The position numbers and the translations under genes are program-made. A stretch of DNA of 64,000 nucleotides from Lacticaseibacillus suilingensis. Its GTDB lineage: Bacteria > Bacillota > Bacilli > Lactobacillales > Lactobacillaceae. The notes below the pieces were generated by a model. The model had not been told where the DNA came from, did not search any database, and was given only the letters and a program-made list of their open reading frames with translations. The stretch is from positions 84,382 through 148,381 of the forward strand of contig NZ_BOLV01000005.1 of assembly GCF_016861845.1 (NCBI RefSeq). Direction: 5' to 3'. Each line of letters begins with the position of its first letter. Position 1 is the first letter of the stretch. Of this stretch, positions 25,621 to 33,529 are shown piece after piece.

Positions 25621-26127
25621 ATGCTGACAACCGTGCTTGTGGATCGTGATGGCACCCTCGGCGGTGATGGCCACTATACCTCAGTCGCAGATTTTAGGCC
25701 TTACCCAGGCGTCCTTGCCGCTATTCAGGCGTTACATGAGGCGGGCCTCCGCGTCTTGGCCGTGACCAATCAAACCAAAATCGCTACAGGCGAGATGCAG
25801 ACTGCCGATTTGGTGGCCTCTTTGCGGGCCATGGGGCTTGATGATTGCTTCGTTTGTCCACACTTGCCCAGCGCACATTGTCGGTGTCGTAAACCTGAAA
25901 TCGGGTTAATTGAGCAGGCTCAAGCGCGCTATCATTTTGTTCAGGGTGAGGCGGTGCTGATTGGTGATAGCTATCAGGCTGATATGTTGTGCGCAAAACA
26001 GGCCAACCTGCTTGGTATTCACGTGGCTACCGGCCGCGGGGCGGCTAATCCAATTGCTAGCCAGTGCTTTGAGGCGAAAGATTTTGTTCAGGCAGTGGGC
26101 ATGTTGGTCAATCATCAGATCGATTAA
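25621..26127 (+). CDS. HAD-IIIA family phosphatase (GmhB/histidinol-phosphatase-like)
   Basis: The 168-residue protein has the HAD motifs in order: DRDGT (nucleophile Asp8, acid Asp10), TNQ (motif II) near residue 49, CRKP (Lys, motif III) and GDSYQAD (motif IV). It also has the zinc-binding loop typical of D,D-heptose-1,7-bisphosphatase and HisB-N (CPHLPSAHCRC). No heptose or histidine genes are nearby, so the substrate is an open question; the same fold serves several sugar-phosphate phosphatases. It probably shares a transcript with the ABC exporter upstream. Confidence 0.82.
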   Translation: MLTTVLVDRDGTLGGDGHYTSVADFRPYPGVLAAIQALHEAGLRVLAVTNQTKIATGEMQTADLVASLRAMGLDDCFVCPHLPSAHCRCRKPEIGLIEQAQARYHFVQGEAVLIGDSYQADMLCAKQANLLGIHVATGRGAANPIASQCFEAKDFVQAVGMLVNHQID

Positions 26128-26144
26128 AATCTGAGCTTCATCCG

Positions 26145-26197
26145 GCAAAAAAAGCATCTTCCTCTTGCTCGCGGCAGAAGGAAAATGCTTTTTTTGC
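26145..26197. terminator. Bidirectional intrinsic terminator
   Basis: A 13-bp outer stem GCAAAAAAAGCAT/ATGCTTTTTTTGC (26145-26157, 26185-26197) extends inward by TTCCT/AGGAA and has long A and T runs. It lies between convergent genes. Confidence 0.85.
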
Positions 26198-26202
26198 GCG
26201 AT

Positions 26203-26643
26203 TCATCGCGGCTTGACCACTTGTTGCAGGGCGCCATTGCGCTTGTAAATCGCCACACTGCCCTGTTCGGCGCTAGCGATGGTTTTGGCGCGTTCGACGG
26301 CGTCAGTTTTGCGCGGGTAAAGCTCGGTGGCGCGGTCACCGCTGGGGCTGACCACGGCCCAGCCGGCAGGGTCTGGTTTGACTGCAATGTCCGCGCCACG
26401 GCGGCTTGATTGCGGCGGATGAGGGTTTGACTGTGCCTGCGTGCTGGCTTGGTCGAAACGGTGGCGTTCTTGCACCGTGGCCTCCCGGTACCACTGCTTG
26501 GCATGGCTGGAGGCAATCGACAGTGCCAGCTTTTCTTGAAAACCTTGAGCCACTAAAGCATTCGCGATGGCCAAGGCCTTTTTGCGCGTCAGCGGTGTGA
26601 GGTGATTGATGGCGGCGGGAAAATTATCAAGCGTCCAAATCAT
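26203..26643 (-). CDS. DUF2188 domain protein (YdaT-like)
   Basis: The 146-residue protein has an N-terminal helical region (about 1-75) beginning MIWTLDNFPAAINHL, as in YdaT-like proteins. A C-terminal DUF2188 domain follows, with WAVVSPSGDRATELYPRKTD and the closing strand GSVAIYKRNGALQ. The family is predicted to be stress-linked in Bacillus, but no molecular function is known. AAGGAGG lies 7 nt before the ATG at 26643. Single-gene unit with its own terminator. Confidence 0.75.
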   Translation of the reverse strand: MIWTLDNFPAAINHLTPLTRKKALAIANALVAQGFQEKLALSIASSHAKQWYREATVQERHRFDQASTQAQSNPHPPQSSRRGADIAVKPDPAGWAVVSPSGDRATELYPRKTDAVERAKTIASAEQGSVAIYKRNGALQQVVKPR

Positions 26644-26818
26644 GACCAATCCTCCTTTCACATTGGCTGTCCATCCTTAGTGTATGAGGGTGAACCGTAA
26701 CAAAGATAGCAGCACGCCTTTTGCTTTAGTTAACGGGTTAAGTGGAGCGTTCATAGCCTTCAACAGACAGTTGATCTTGCGATTCTAAAGCAGGGAATAC
26801 ACGAATAAATTGTGCAAT

Positions 26819-26855
26819 AGAAATCGTTTACATTCCTGAGAACAGCGCGTATGAT
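26819..26855 (+). promoter_or_regulatory. Promoter of the PL8 lyase gene with overlapping cre site
   Basis: -35 TTTACA (26827-26832), 17-bp spacer, -10 TATGAT (26850-26855). A cre site AGAAATCGTTTACA (26819-26832) fits the CcpA consensus at all but one defined position and covers the -35, so glucose repression is expected. The stretch 26661-26818 holds no other recognised feature. Confidence 0.8.
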
Positions 26856-26875
26856 GCAAATAGCTTTAAACAACA

Positions 26876-26899
26876 CGTTAACCCATTAAAAGGTTAACG
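26876..26899. promoter_or_regulatory. GntR-type operator downstream of the lyase promoter
   Basis: CGTTAACC (26876-26883) and GGTTAACG (26892-26899) form a perfect inverted repeat. The pair CGTTAA...TTAACG has the same 18-bp register as the operator at 41671-41694 in front of the PTS/UGL operon, and the extended half-site AACACGTTAACCC (26872-26884) also occurs there. The site starts 20 bp after the -10, so a bound repressor would block transcription. Confidence 0.8.
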
Positions 26900-26992
26900 G
26901 TTCATAGGAAAGGGGGTTGCCGCGAAGCGTAGGTGCTTCGTGAACACACGGGTAAGTGACAATAAGGTAGCTTAAGTCATGGAGGTAAAGGG

Positions 26993-29959
26993 ATGAATTC
27001 ATTAAAAAAGGCCGTGGTAGCGGGGGCGCTACTGGCAATCGGCTTTTTCGGCGCCGCCCCGCATACTGTGGGCGCAGCCACAACTGACGCGGTCATCAGC
27101 ACGCAAGAAATGGCCCAGATCAAAGCCAACCAAATCGAGTATTTGATTGGTAACGAAACCATGAATGATGATCCAATCAACCAGGCGAAGATGACCAGCA
27201 TTGCCAAGGCCGGACAAACGAATTTGCCTGACTTCGATCATGCCGGTAATACGATTTATGCCGGCGTGGTTTTGGATAATAGTCAAGGGACGAACCTCAC
27301 CGTGGCCGACCTCTCGGCAAACTTGGGGACGACATATACCAAGCTTTACAGTGTGGCGTTGGCCATTGCCACCCCAAGCAAGTACAATACCATGTATCAA
27401 AATGCCGCCGCCAAAACGGCGCTGATTGATGCGCTGCAGTGGTTGCAAACTAAGTATCTGCAAGACACCACCAAGGGTTACTACGGCAACTGGTACCAAT
27501 GGGAAATCGGCGTGCCAACCAGTCTGTCACGCATGCTGCTGTTGTTGCATGATGACTTGGATCCAGCGTTTATCGACACTTCGATTAAGACGATGGATGC
27601 GTACCTGCGCGGCGATGAAAAGCCAGGCTCCCCGAAGATTGGCGATGTGAACCTCGACGCCCGCCAGCATACTGGCGCCAATTTGGCCGATATTACCTTG
27701 AACCGGATTTGCCAAGGTCTCGCTAATAACGATGCCCCGCGGGTGAAAAAGGCGATTGCCGACTTCAAGACTTGCCTAGCGGTCATCGACCCAGACAACA
27801 TTCAGCACGGGGTGACCGATGGCTTTTACGAAGATGGTTCCTTTATTCAGCACTCGACGGTGGCGTATACCGGTAGCTACGGCATTGTGCTGCTCGGGCG
27901 GACTGGCCAGCTGACCACGCTGCTTAAAGGCACGTCGCTGCAAAGCCAAACCTTGCTCAATACCGTCAACAATTGGATCTATAACAGCTTCGCGCCTTTG
28001 ATGTACGAAGGCTACATGATGGAAATCGTCAAAGGCCGCGGCATTTCCAGAACCGGCTCTGGCTATACCGACAGTGCCAGCATCGTGGAATCGTTGGTGC
28101 AATTATCAACGGCCATGAGCGGCGATGCGCAACACAAGCTGCAAAGTTACATCAAATACTTATCTAGCATTCCGCAGCTGAAGGTCAATAGCAGTAATTT
28201 TGGCTCGCGGGGCAACACCATGGCGTTCAACGCGATTATGAAGGACCCGAATGTGTCCAGCACCAATCCGCTGACCAACGATCAGTATTACGCATTTAAC
28301 TTGATGGACAAATCGGTGCTCATTCGGCCTAACTATGGCTTCGCGATTTCTCGCAGCTCTAATCGGGTCTCGAAGTATGAATACATGTCAGGCGAAAATC
28401 TGAAGTCTTGGTACCAAGGGGATGGCGCCTTCTATCTTTACCAGGATGGCATCGATCAAACCAAAGCGTTTGGCATCGATTACCAAGCCACGGTTGATCC
28501 GAACAAATTGCCAGGTGTCACTACTGTCAATGAAAAACGTAAAACGATTCCTGAATTGTACGGCGGCGACTTCTACTCGCACGAACCCGATTTTGAATCA
28601 GGTTCTGTGACCCAGAACACCTATGTCTACTTCCCGCTGGGCACCAACGACTATTCCGGCAGTGCCCAGCTTGATCAATACGCGGCCGCCGGCATGCAGC
28701 TCGGTGATGAACAGTCATACGCCGACAAGGACAAGTTGCCCGCGGATTTCGTCGTCTTCAAAAACGCCGAGGCGAACAAGGCTTGGTTCATGTTCGACAA
28801 CGAAATCGTGGTGCTGGGCTCCAACGTTCACGACATCAACGGCCGCGCCATGACCACCACCATCGATAACAAGATGTTTGATGCTGGCGAAAATGTGACT
28901 GTTAACTCCAATTTGGATAAGGCCACGGCTGCCAAGAAGTGGCTGACGATTGAAGACAACGCCGACAGCAAACGTAATGTCGGTTATGTGTTCTACGATA
29001 ATAACAAGGTGAATGTGTTGCAGGAAAGCCGCACCGGCAAGTATTCCGACGTCCGCAACAAGACCACCGGCAGTGCCGACAAGACGGTCACTAAGGACTA
29101 TGTGACATTGACTTATCAGCAGCCAGGCAATACGACGAGCAGTTACGCTTACAGCATCGTGCCAAGCAAGAATGCCGACCAGCTACATGATTACATCGAC
29201 CAAAACAACGTCACCATTTTGAAAAACACGGCAGATGTCTCGGCCGTTCAAGAAAACAGCCTCGGCTTAAAGGGTTATGTCTTCTTCACCGCCAAAGGCC
29301 AAGTGGATGATGTCCAAAGCCACAGCCGCATGATTATGATGCGCAAAGGCAATGACTTCTCCATTCAAGACCCGACCAACAAACAGGCCACGGTTGCCTT
29401 CACGCTGAAAGGCCGCTATGCCGTGGCCCAAGGCGATGCCCAAGCCATCGTTCAAGGCAACGCCACGACCGTCACCGTGAACACGGCGGCTAAGCATGGC
29501 GTTTCCCAGCATCTGACGCTCACACCGCTGGCGGCGCCAAAAGCGGCGGATAAAACCAAGCTGCAAGCGCTGGTCAACCAAAGCAAAGCCCTGAAAGCCG
29601 CTGATTACACTGCGGCCAGCTTTGCCGCTTTGACCACCGCCTTGAAGGCCAGTGAAACCGTGCTGGCAGATCCGGCCGCGACGCAAGGCACTGTGAACCA
29701 GACGGCCAACCAACTGCAAAAAGCCATTAATGGTCTTCAAAAGCCTGCCGCTGCCAAGACTGGCACCGCTTCTAACGCCAGCCAAGCTAAAACCACCGGC
29801 AAGACGACTAATCACGGCAAAAAAGTCAGCCAACACAAAACTAAAAAAGGCCTCCCGAATACCGGTAGCGTGATCAATCATGCGCTTATCGCTGGCGGGG
29901 CAGTGCTGTTAGTGTTAGGCGGGTTCGCCTTGTTTAACGGCGGCAAACCAACTAATTAA
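26993..29959 (+). CDS. Cell-wall-anchored polysaccharide lyase family 8 (hyaluronate/chondroitin lyase type)
   Basis: This 988-residue secreted enzyme cuts glycosaminoglycan chains by beta-elimination at the cell surface, giving unsaturated disaccharides for the PTS at 38-40 kb. Order: signal peptide (1-28, cleavage near GA-ATT), PL8 alpha/alpha-barrel (about 40-400), PL8 beta-sandwich domains (about 430-840), one FIVAR-like helical domain (about 850-910), an Ala/Lys/Thr-rich wall spacer and an LPNTG sortase signal with hydrophobic helix and short charged tail. Catalytic His287 and Tyr296 sit in IQHSTVAYTGSYG with the exact nine-residue spacing of pneumococcal hyaluronate lyase (His399, Tyr408); an aromatic patch NWYQWEIG fits the substrate cleft. 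Expression should be controlled by CcpA and the GntR regulator. Confidence 0.9.
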   Translation: MNSLKKAVVAGALLAIGFFGAAPHTVGAATTDAVISTQEMAQIKANQIEYLIGNETMNDDPINQAKMTSIAKAGQTNLPDFDHAGNTIYAGVVLDNSQGTNLTVADLSANLGTTYTKLYSVALAIATPSKYNTMYQNAAAKTALIDALQWLQTKYLQDTTKGYYGNWYQWEIGVPTSLSRMLLLLHDDLDPAFIDTSIKTMDAYLRGDEKPGSPKIGDVNLDARQHTGANLADITLNRICQGLANNDAPRVKKAIADFKTCLAVIDPDNIQHGVTDGFYEDGSFIQHSTVAYTGSYGIVLLGRTGQLTTLLKGTSLQSQTLLNTVNNWIYNSFAPLMYEGYMMEIVKGRGISRTGSGYTDSASIVESLVQLSTAMSGDAQHKLQSYIKYLSSIPQLKVNSSNFGSRGNTMAFNAIMKDPNVSSTNPLTNDQYYAFNLMDKSVLIRPNYGFAISRSSNRVSKYEYMSGENLKSWYQGDGAFYLYQDGIDQTKAFGIDYQATVDPNKLPGVTTVNEKRKTIPELYGGDFYSHEPDFESGSVTQNTYVYFPLGTNDYSGSAQLDQYAAAGMQLGDEQSYADKDKLPADFVVFKNAEANKAWFMFDNEIVVLGSNVHDINGRAMTTTIDNKMFDAGENVTVNSNLDKATAAKKWLTIEDNADSKRNVGYVFYDNNKVNVLQESRTGKYSDVRNKTTGSADKTVTKDYVTLTYQQPGNTTSSYAYSIVPSKNADQLHDYIDQNNVTILKNTADVSAVQENSLGLKGYVFFTAKGQVDDVQSHSRMIMMRKGNDFSIQDPTNKQATVAFTLKGRYAVAQGDAQAIVQGNATTVTVNTAAKHGVSQHLTLTPLAAPKAADKTKLQALVNQSKALKAADYTAASFAALTTALKASETVLADPAATQGTVNQTANQLQKAINGLQKPAAAKTGTASNASQAKTTGKTTNHGKKVSQHKTKKGLPNTGSVINHALIAGGAVLLVLGGFALFNGGKPTN

Positions 29960-29974
29960 CAAACGTATCATCAA

Positions 29975-30024
29975 AATAGGCCACCCTACCGTTACAGCAA
30001 TCTGTAACGGTAGGGTGGCCTATT
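29975..30024. terminator. Long perfect hairpin after the PL8 gene
   Basis: A perfect 23-bp stem (29975-29997 with 30002-30024) has a 4-nt loop and starts 15 nt after the lyase stop. The trailing sequence has few Ts, so it may protect the transcript end as well as terminate it. Confidence 0.75.
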
Positions 30025-30151
30025 CATGCTCCAAAAAGGTAAGGCTGATCGGTGCATCTTTATCACATTCTAACTCTTCACGTATAGCTTAGCGTAGTAC
30101 CTGACTGCCGACGTTAACGGCACAATGACACGTTGCCGTTACTGTTATGAA

Positions 30152-30381
30152 GCGGGTTGTGGTGGTGGGCGGAGCTTGGGACAGGTAGCCAGCAGTGAGA
30201 CGAGAAGGACTAGTCAGACTGCGTTTTTGGCAGGCTGACCAGTCCTTCTCGCGGCAGTTTTGAAGACGCATCGGAGCGTCAGCGACTGCGGCTTCAAAAC
30301 TAGTTTCGAGACCGATTTTTGGCTCGAAACGGCCGCACAGCAGGCTACCTGACCCGAGCGGAGCCCGCCACCACAACCCGC
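30152..30381. repeat. 230-bp nested inverted-repeat element
   Basis: The outer ends (30152-30170 and 30363-30381) pair over 19 bp with one wobble, and the pairing continues inward through CAGGTAGCC/GGCTACCTG. Inside are three further hairpins: GAGAAGGACT.../...AGTCCTTCTC, AGTTTTGAAG.../...CTTCAAAACT and GTTTCGAG.../...CTCGAAAC. The whole would fold as a multibranch RNA or cruciform. It lies between the lyase terminator and the end of an oxidoreductase gene. The reading frame across it (30089-30376, minus) looks non-coding. It resembles a miniature non-autonomous element or a structured RNA; no second copy is in this window. Confidence 0.65.
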
Positions 30382-30433
30382 GGCCTCCCCAGATTCAAAA
30401 AAACCGCCGACGCAAGCGTCAACGGCTGGTCAG

Positions 30434-31120
30434 TTATTCGATTTTACCACCGCGCGCGGCGATGACGTGCTGACCGAAGGGACTGTCATAGATGGTCGCC
30501 AGTTTGGCCGCAAAGTCCGGGCGCGGAATGGCTTCGCCGAACAACGGGCTACCTGGCTCAAGCAAAAGCCCGAAGCGCAGCGGCCCGAGGCCGAAAGGAT
30601 CGAACCCAAACGCCCGCAGCACATGCTCAACGGTCGGTCGAATTTCATCGTGGTCGGTGGCATAAGCCATGGCGCGCGGTACATCGGGATGGCGTTCGAC
30701 TTCAATTTCCAGATCATGGTAGCCCATGTGGTTAAAGGCCTTGGCGACATAACTCTTGTTCAAATGCGCCTGCACCACTTCTGAAGATGAATGGTTGAAG
30801 TCGGAAATGGCATTGTGAGTGCCATCGACTTCTTTCCAGTAATTCGTCGCGTCGAGCACGATTTTACCGGCGAAGGCCTCAGGGTCAAGATCGGTATAAT
30901 GGCTCAGCGGAATGGCCAAAATGATGACATCCGACTGGGCAATCAGGTCGGCTGGGGTCGTGGTGACGGCGCCAGGCGCGAGTGTGTCGATAACCCACTT
31001 GAGGTCGTCAACCGAGTGGCGGCTGGCAATGCGAATCGGTAGGCCCACGTTTTCGCCGATGCGGGCAAGGGTGGAGCCGAGCTTGCCGGCGCCAAGAATA
31101 CCAATGGTTAGTTCGCTCAT
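30434..31120 (-). CDS. NADPH-dependent F420-reductase-like oxidoreductase
   Basis: The 228-residue protein begins with a Rossmann motif (IGILGAGKLGSTLARI, about 5-20) and SRHS as the NADP-binding specificity loop. The family (F420H2:NADP oxidoreductase-like, F420_oxidored) is broad; in lactobacilli, which lack F420, the true cofactor partner is unknown. The start at 31120 has GGGAGGTG upstream, and the stop of the luciferase-like gene lies 1 nt before it, so they are coupled. A role as NADP-dependent dehydrogenase paired with the flavin monooxygenase is inferred. Confidence 0.78.
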   Translation of the reverse strand: MSELTIGILGAGKLGSTLARIGENVGLPIRIASRHSVDDLKWVIDTLAPGAVTTTPADLIAQSDVIILAIPLSHYTDLDPEAFAGKIVLDATNYWKEVDGTHNAISDFNHSSSEVVQAHLNKSYVAKAFNHMGYHDLEIEVERHPDVPRAMAYATDHDEIRPTVEHVLRAFGFDPFGLGPLRFGLLLEPGSPLFGEAIPRPDFAAKLATIYDSPFGQHVIAARGGKIE

Positions 31121-31121
31121 G

Positions 31122-32165
31122 CTATTCACCTCCCAGCAGTTCCTTGACCCGCGGAATCACCTTGGTCGCGTAGTTGCGAATCGTGTCTTCCCGCTGGTGC
31201 AAAAGCTGGCCGCCGGTGCCGTAAACCAGGTCGAAGCGCTGCATGTCCAGCGCCTTCATGTTTTTGGCAATCTTCTGGGCCACTTGTTCTGGCGTGCCGA
31301 CATAGTAGGCGCCTTTGTCGATTTCGAATTCGAAGCGATCGCGGGTCATTGGCGCCCAGCCGCGGTCGATGCCAATTCGATCCATCTCAGCCTTGATGTA
31401 CTTGAAACCCACTTCGACGGCTTCTTGTTCGTCATCCAAAATGATGCCATGGGCGTGCATGCCGAGCGGATGCTCTGGCTTCTTCAACTGCTTGGCCGCC
31501 TTATGGTACAAGTCGACGTAAGGGCGGAAGCGAATTGGTTCGCCGCCGATAATGGCAATCACGACGGGAATGTCGTAGTAAACGGCGCGGATGATGGATT
31601 CTGGTGAGCCGCCCACCGCCAAACTGGTGGCAATGGTTTCGCTTTTTGGCAACTGGGGATAAACCGTGGTGTCAGTGAGCTTCTGGGTAAACTTGCCAGA
31701 CCAGTTCATCGGCTTGCCTTCTAGCAGCTTTTGCCACATGGCGATTTTTTCGACAAACAGTTCATCGTAGTTTTGCAGGTCATAGCCGTAAAGCGGGAAG
31801 GATTCGGTGAACGACCCGCGGCCGAGCATGATTTCTTCGCGGCCTTGCGACAGGCCATGCAAGGTGCTGAAGCGTTCAAACACGCGCACCGGATCATCAG
31901 AGCTCAGCACGGTGACCGCGGTGCCGAGCTTAATGCGCTTGGTGACCGCCGCCATGGCGCCGAGTACAACTTCAGGGCTGGAAATAGCAAATTCAGGGCG
32001 ATGATGCTCCCCTAAGGCAATCAAATCAATGCCCAAGTCGTCTGCCATTTTGGCTTCTTTAACCACTTGGCGCAGGGTTTCGCCGCCGTCCATGGCCGTG
32101 CCGTCATCCTTGAAGCCGATGTCACCGAAAGTGTCCAAACCGAATTGATATTTTTTTGCCGTCAT
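31122..32165 (-). CDS. LLM-class flavin-dependent oxidoreductase (luciferase-like)
   Basis: The 347-residue protein is a TIM-barrel luciferase-like monooxygenase. Landmarks are FGLDTFGDIG at the start, LGEHHRPEFAISSPEVVLGA (about 51-70), VTVLSSDDPVRVFERFSTLHG and a VGTPEQVAQKI near the end. Such proteins use reduced FMN to oxidise small organic compounds, but the substrate cannot be predicted. It is upstream of, and coupled to, the F420-reductase-like gene. Its 5' end is opposite the region leading to the DUF2075 gene. Confidence 0.85.
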   Translation of the reverse strand: MTAKKYQFGLDTFGDIGFKDDGTAMDGGETLRQVVKEAKMADDLGIDLIALGEHHRPEFAISSPEVVLGAMAAVTKRIKLGTAVTVLSSDDPVRVFERFSTLHGLSQGREEIMLGRGSFTESFPLYGYDLQNYDELFVEKIAMWQKLLEGKPMNWSGKFTQKLTDTTVYPQLPKSETIATSLAVGGSPESIIRAVYYDIPVVIAIIGGEPIRFRPYVDLYHKAAKQLKKPEHPLGMHAHGIILDDEQEAVEVGFKYIKAEMDRIGIDRGWAPMTRDRFEFEIDKGAYYVGTPEQVAQKIAKNMKALDMQRFDLVYGTGGQLLHQREDTIRNYATKVIPRVKELLGGE

Positions 32166-32326
32166 TTTTACTAGCCTCCGTTTTGCTTACTTTTTGTAAG
32201 TACAAGGGTATCTTACATGGTGCTCAAGGGAAAAGCAAGAGGGGCCGCGAAATTTATTTGCGCAGACGCGAGGTTTTGGTTTCGCTTGACTTCCGCTACA
32301 ATGAAAGGCGGGAAGGGGCCTTGATT

Positions 32327-33520
32327 TTGGCTTTAGCAGATTCAACTTTCATGTTGCCACCGGCAGCGCAACTCACCGCCCAGCAGCAAGCCTTGCAGAC
32401 GCGGCTGTTGCAGTTTATTCAGGTGCACCAACACGATGAGACAACGGCAGTGTTTGTGCTCCATGGTGATGCGGGTTCGGGGAAAAGCGCGGTGCTCAAT
32501 GCCGTGTTCACCACCTTGCAGCATCAGGCCCACCAACCAGACAGTGCGCTGGCCGTTTTGCACAATCGGTTGTTAGTCAACCACAACGAAATGCTGAAAA
32601 TCTACTGGGCCGTCGCGGCCGCAGATCCGTTGCTCCACAAAAGTGACTTTCAAAAGCCAACCCCGTTCATCAATGCCGCAACCAAGCAGCATCGCCGCTA
32701 TGATGTGGTGTTTGTGGATGAAGCGCAACTGCTGCTGAGTCAAAAAGATGCCTTTAATCATTTTGATCAGGCCAACCAGCTCGATGCTTTGCTACCGCTG
32801 GCGCATGTGGTGGTGCTGGTGGTGGACTTTAACCAAGTGGTGAAGCTCAAAAGTTTGTGGACGCCGGCGATGCTTAAGCAGCATTTGGCCGGTCATCAGG
32901 TTGAATCAGCTGAGTTAACCCATCAACTGCGGATGCAGGACCCAGCCGTGAGCGCCTGGATCAATGCCTTCGTGGCCGGGCGCCTCCTGCCTTTGCCCAA
33001 ACCAGCGGATTATGAACTGAGAGTGTTCCCGGATGGCGCGCCGCTGGTCGCGTGGGTGCGGGCTAAAGAAGCTGAATATGGCCTAGCGCGGTTGATTGCG
33101 ACCACCGATTTTCCGTTTCGGGTGTTTGGCACTCGCACCTGGTACGTGCAGGCGGGGAGTGTGCGCTTGCCTTGGGATAAAATCAACTTCACCGATCGGC
33201 CATGGGCGAGTCGGCCGGAAACTTTAGGCGAGGTGGGGTCAATCTACACGATTCAGGGCTTTGACCTGAACGCGGCCGGGGTGATACTGGGTCCCAGTTT
33301 GGATTATGATGAAGCGACCGACCGCTTGACGGTGGATCCAAGCCGCTTTGAGGATCAAACCGCGTTTCGCCGTCGCCCGGATCTGGCTGATGACGAGGCG
33401 GCCAAGGCGGCGATTATTCGCCATGTGGCTAATATTTTGCTCAAGCGCGGGCGGCGCGCCTTGGGCATTTACGCGGTTAATCCGCGGTTGCGGGCGCGGC
33501 TGTTGGCTTTAGCGCAGTAA
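32327..33520 (+). CDS. DUF2075-family P-loop ATPase
   Basis: The roughly 397-residue protein carries Walker A GDAGSGKS (about 47-54), Walker B DVVFVDEAQLLL, a Gln-rich sensor region (THQLRMQ) and a C-terminal segment with SIYTIQGFDLNAAGVILG. This is typical of DUF2075 superfamily-1-like nucleoside triphosphatases. No nuclease domain is seen. The start is uncertain: the frame is open from 32156, but a -10 TACAAT at 32297-32302 and GGAAGGGG at 32311-32318 point to a start at the TTG at 32327 or 32321. It lies 9 nt upstream of the Tet(M)-like GTPase gene and is likely cotranscribed. Function unknown; related proteins occur beside restriction or defence genes. Confidence 0.7.
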   Translation: MALADSTFMLPPAAQLTAQQQALQTRLLQFIQVHQHDETTAVFVLHGDAGSGKSAVLNAVFTTLQHQAHQPDSALAVLHNRLLVNHNEMLKIYWAVAAADPLLHKSDFQKPTPFINAATKQHRRYDVVFVDEAQLLLSQKDAFNHFDQANQLDALLPLAHVVVLVVDFNQVVKLKSLWTPAMLKQHLAGHQVESAELTHQLRMQDPAVSAWINAFVAGRLLPLPKPADYELRVFPDGAPLVAWVRAKEAEYGLARLIATTDFPFRVFGTRTWYVQAGSVRLPWDKINFTDRPWASRPETLGEVGSIYTIQGFDLNAAGVILGPSLDYDEATDRLTVDPSRFEDQTAFRRRPDLADDEAAKAAIIRHVANILLKRGRRALGIYAVNPRLRARLLALAQ

Positions 33521-33529
33521 GGAGTAAGC

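Noticed and set aside
30089..30376. 95-codon minus-strand reading frame
   Set aside because: It lies wholly across the nested inverted-repeat element, has no ribosome site and its composition follows the repeat arms; treated as non-coding.
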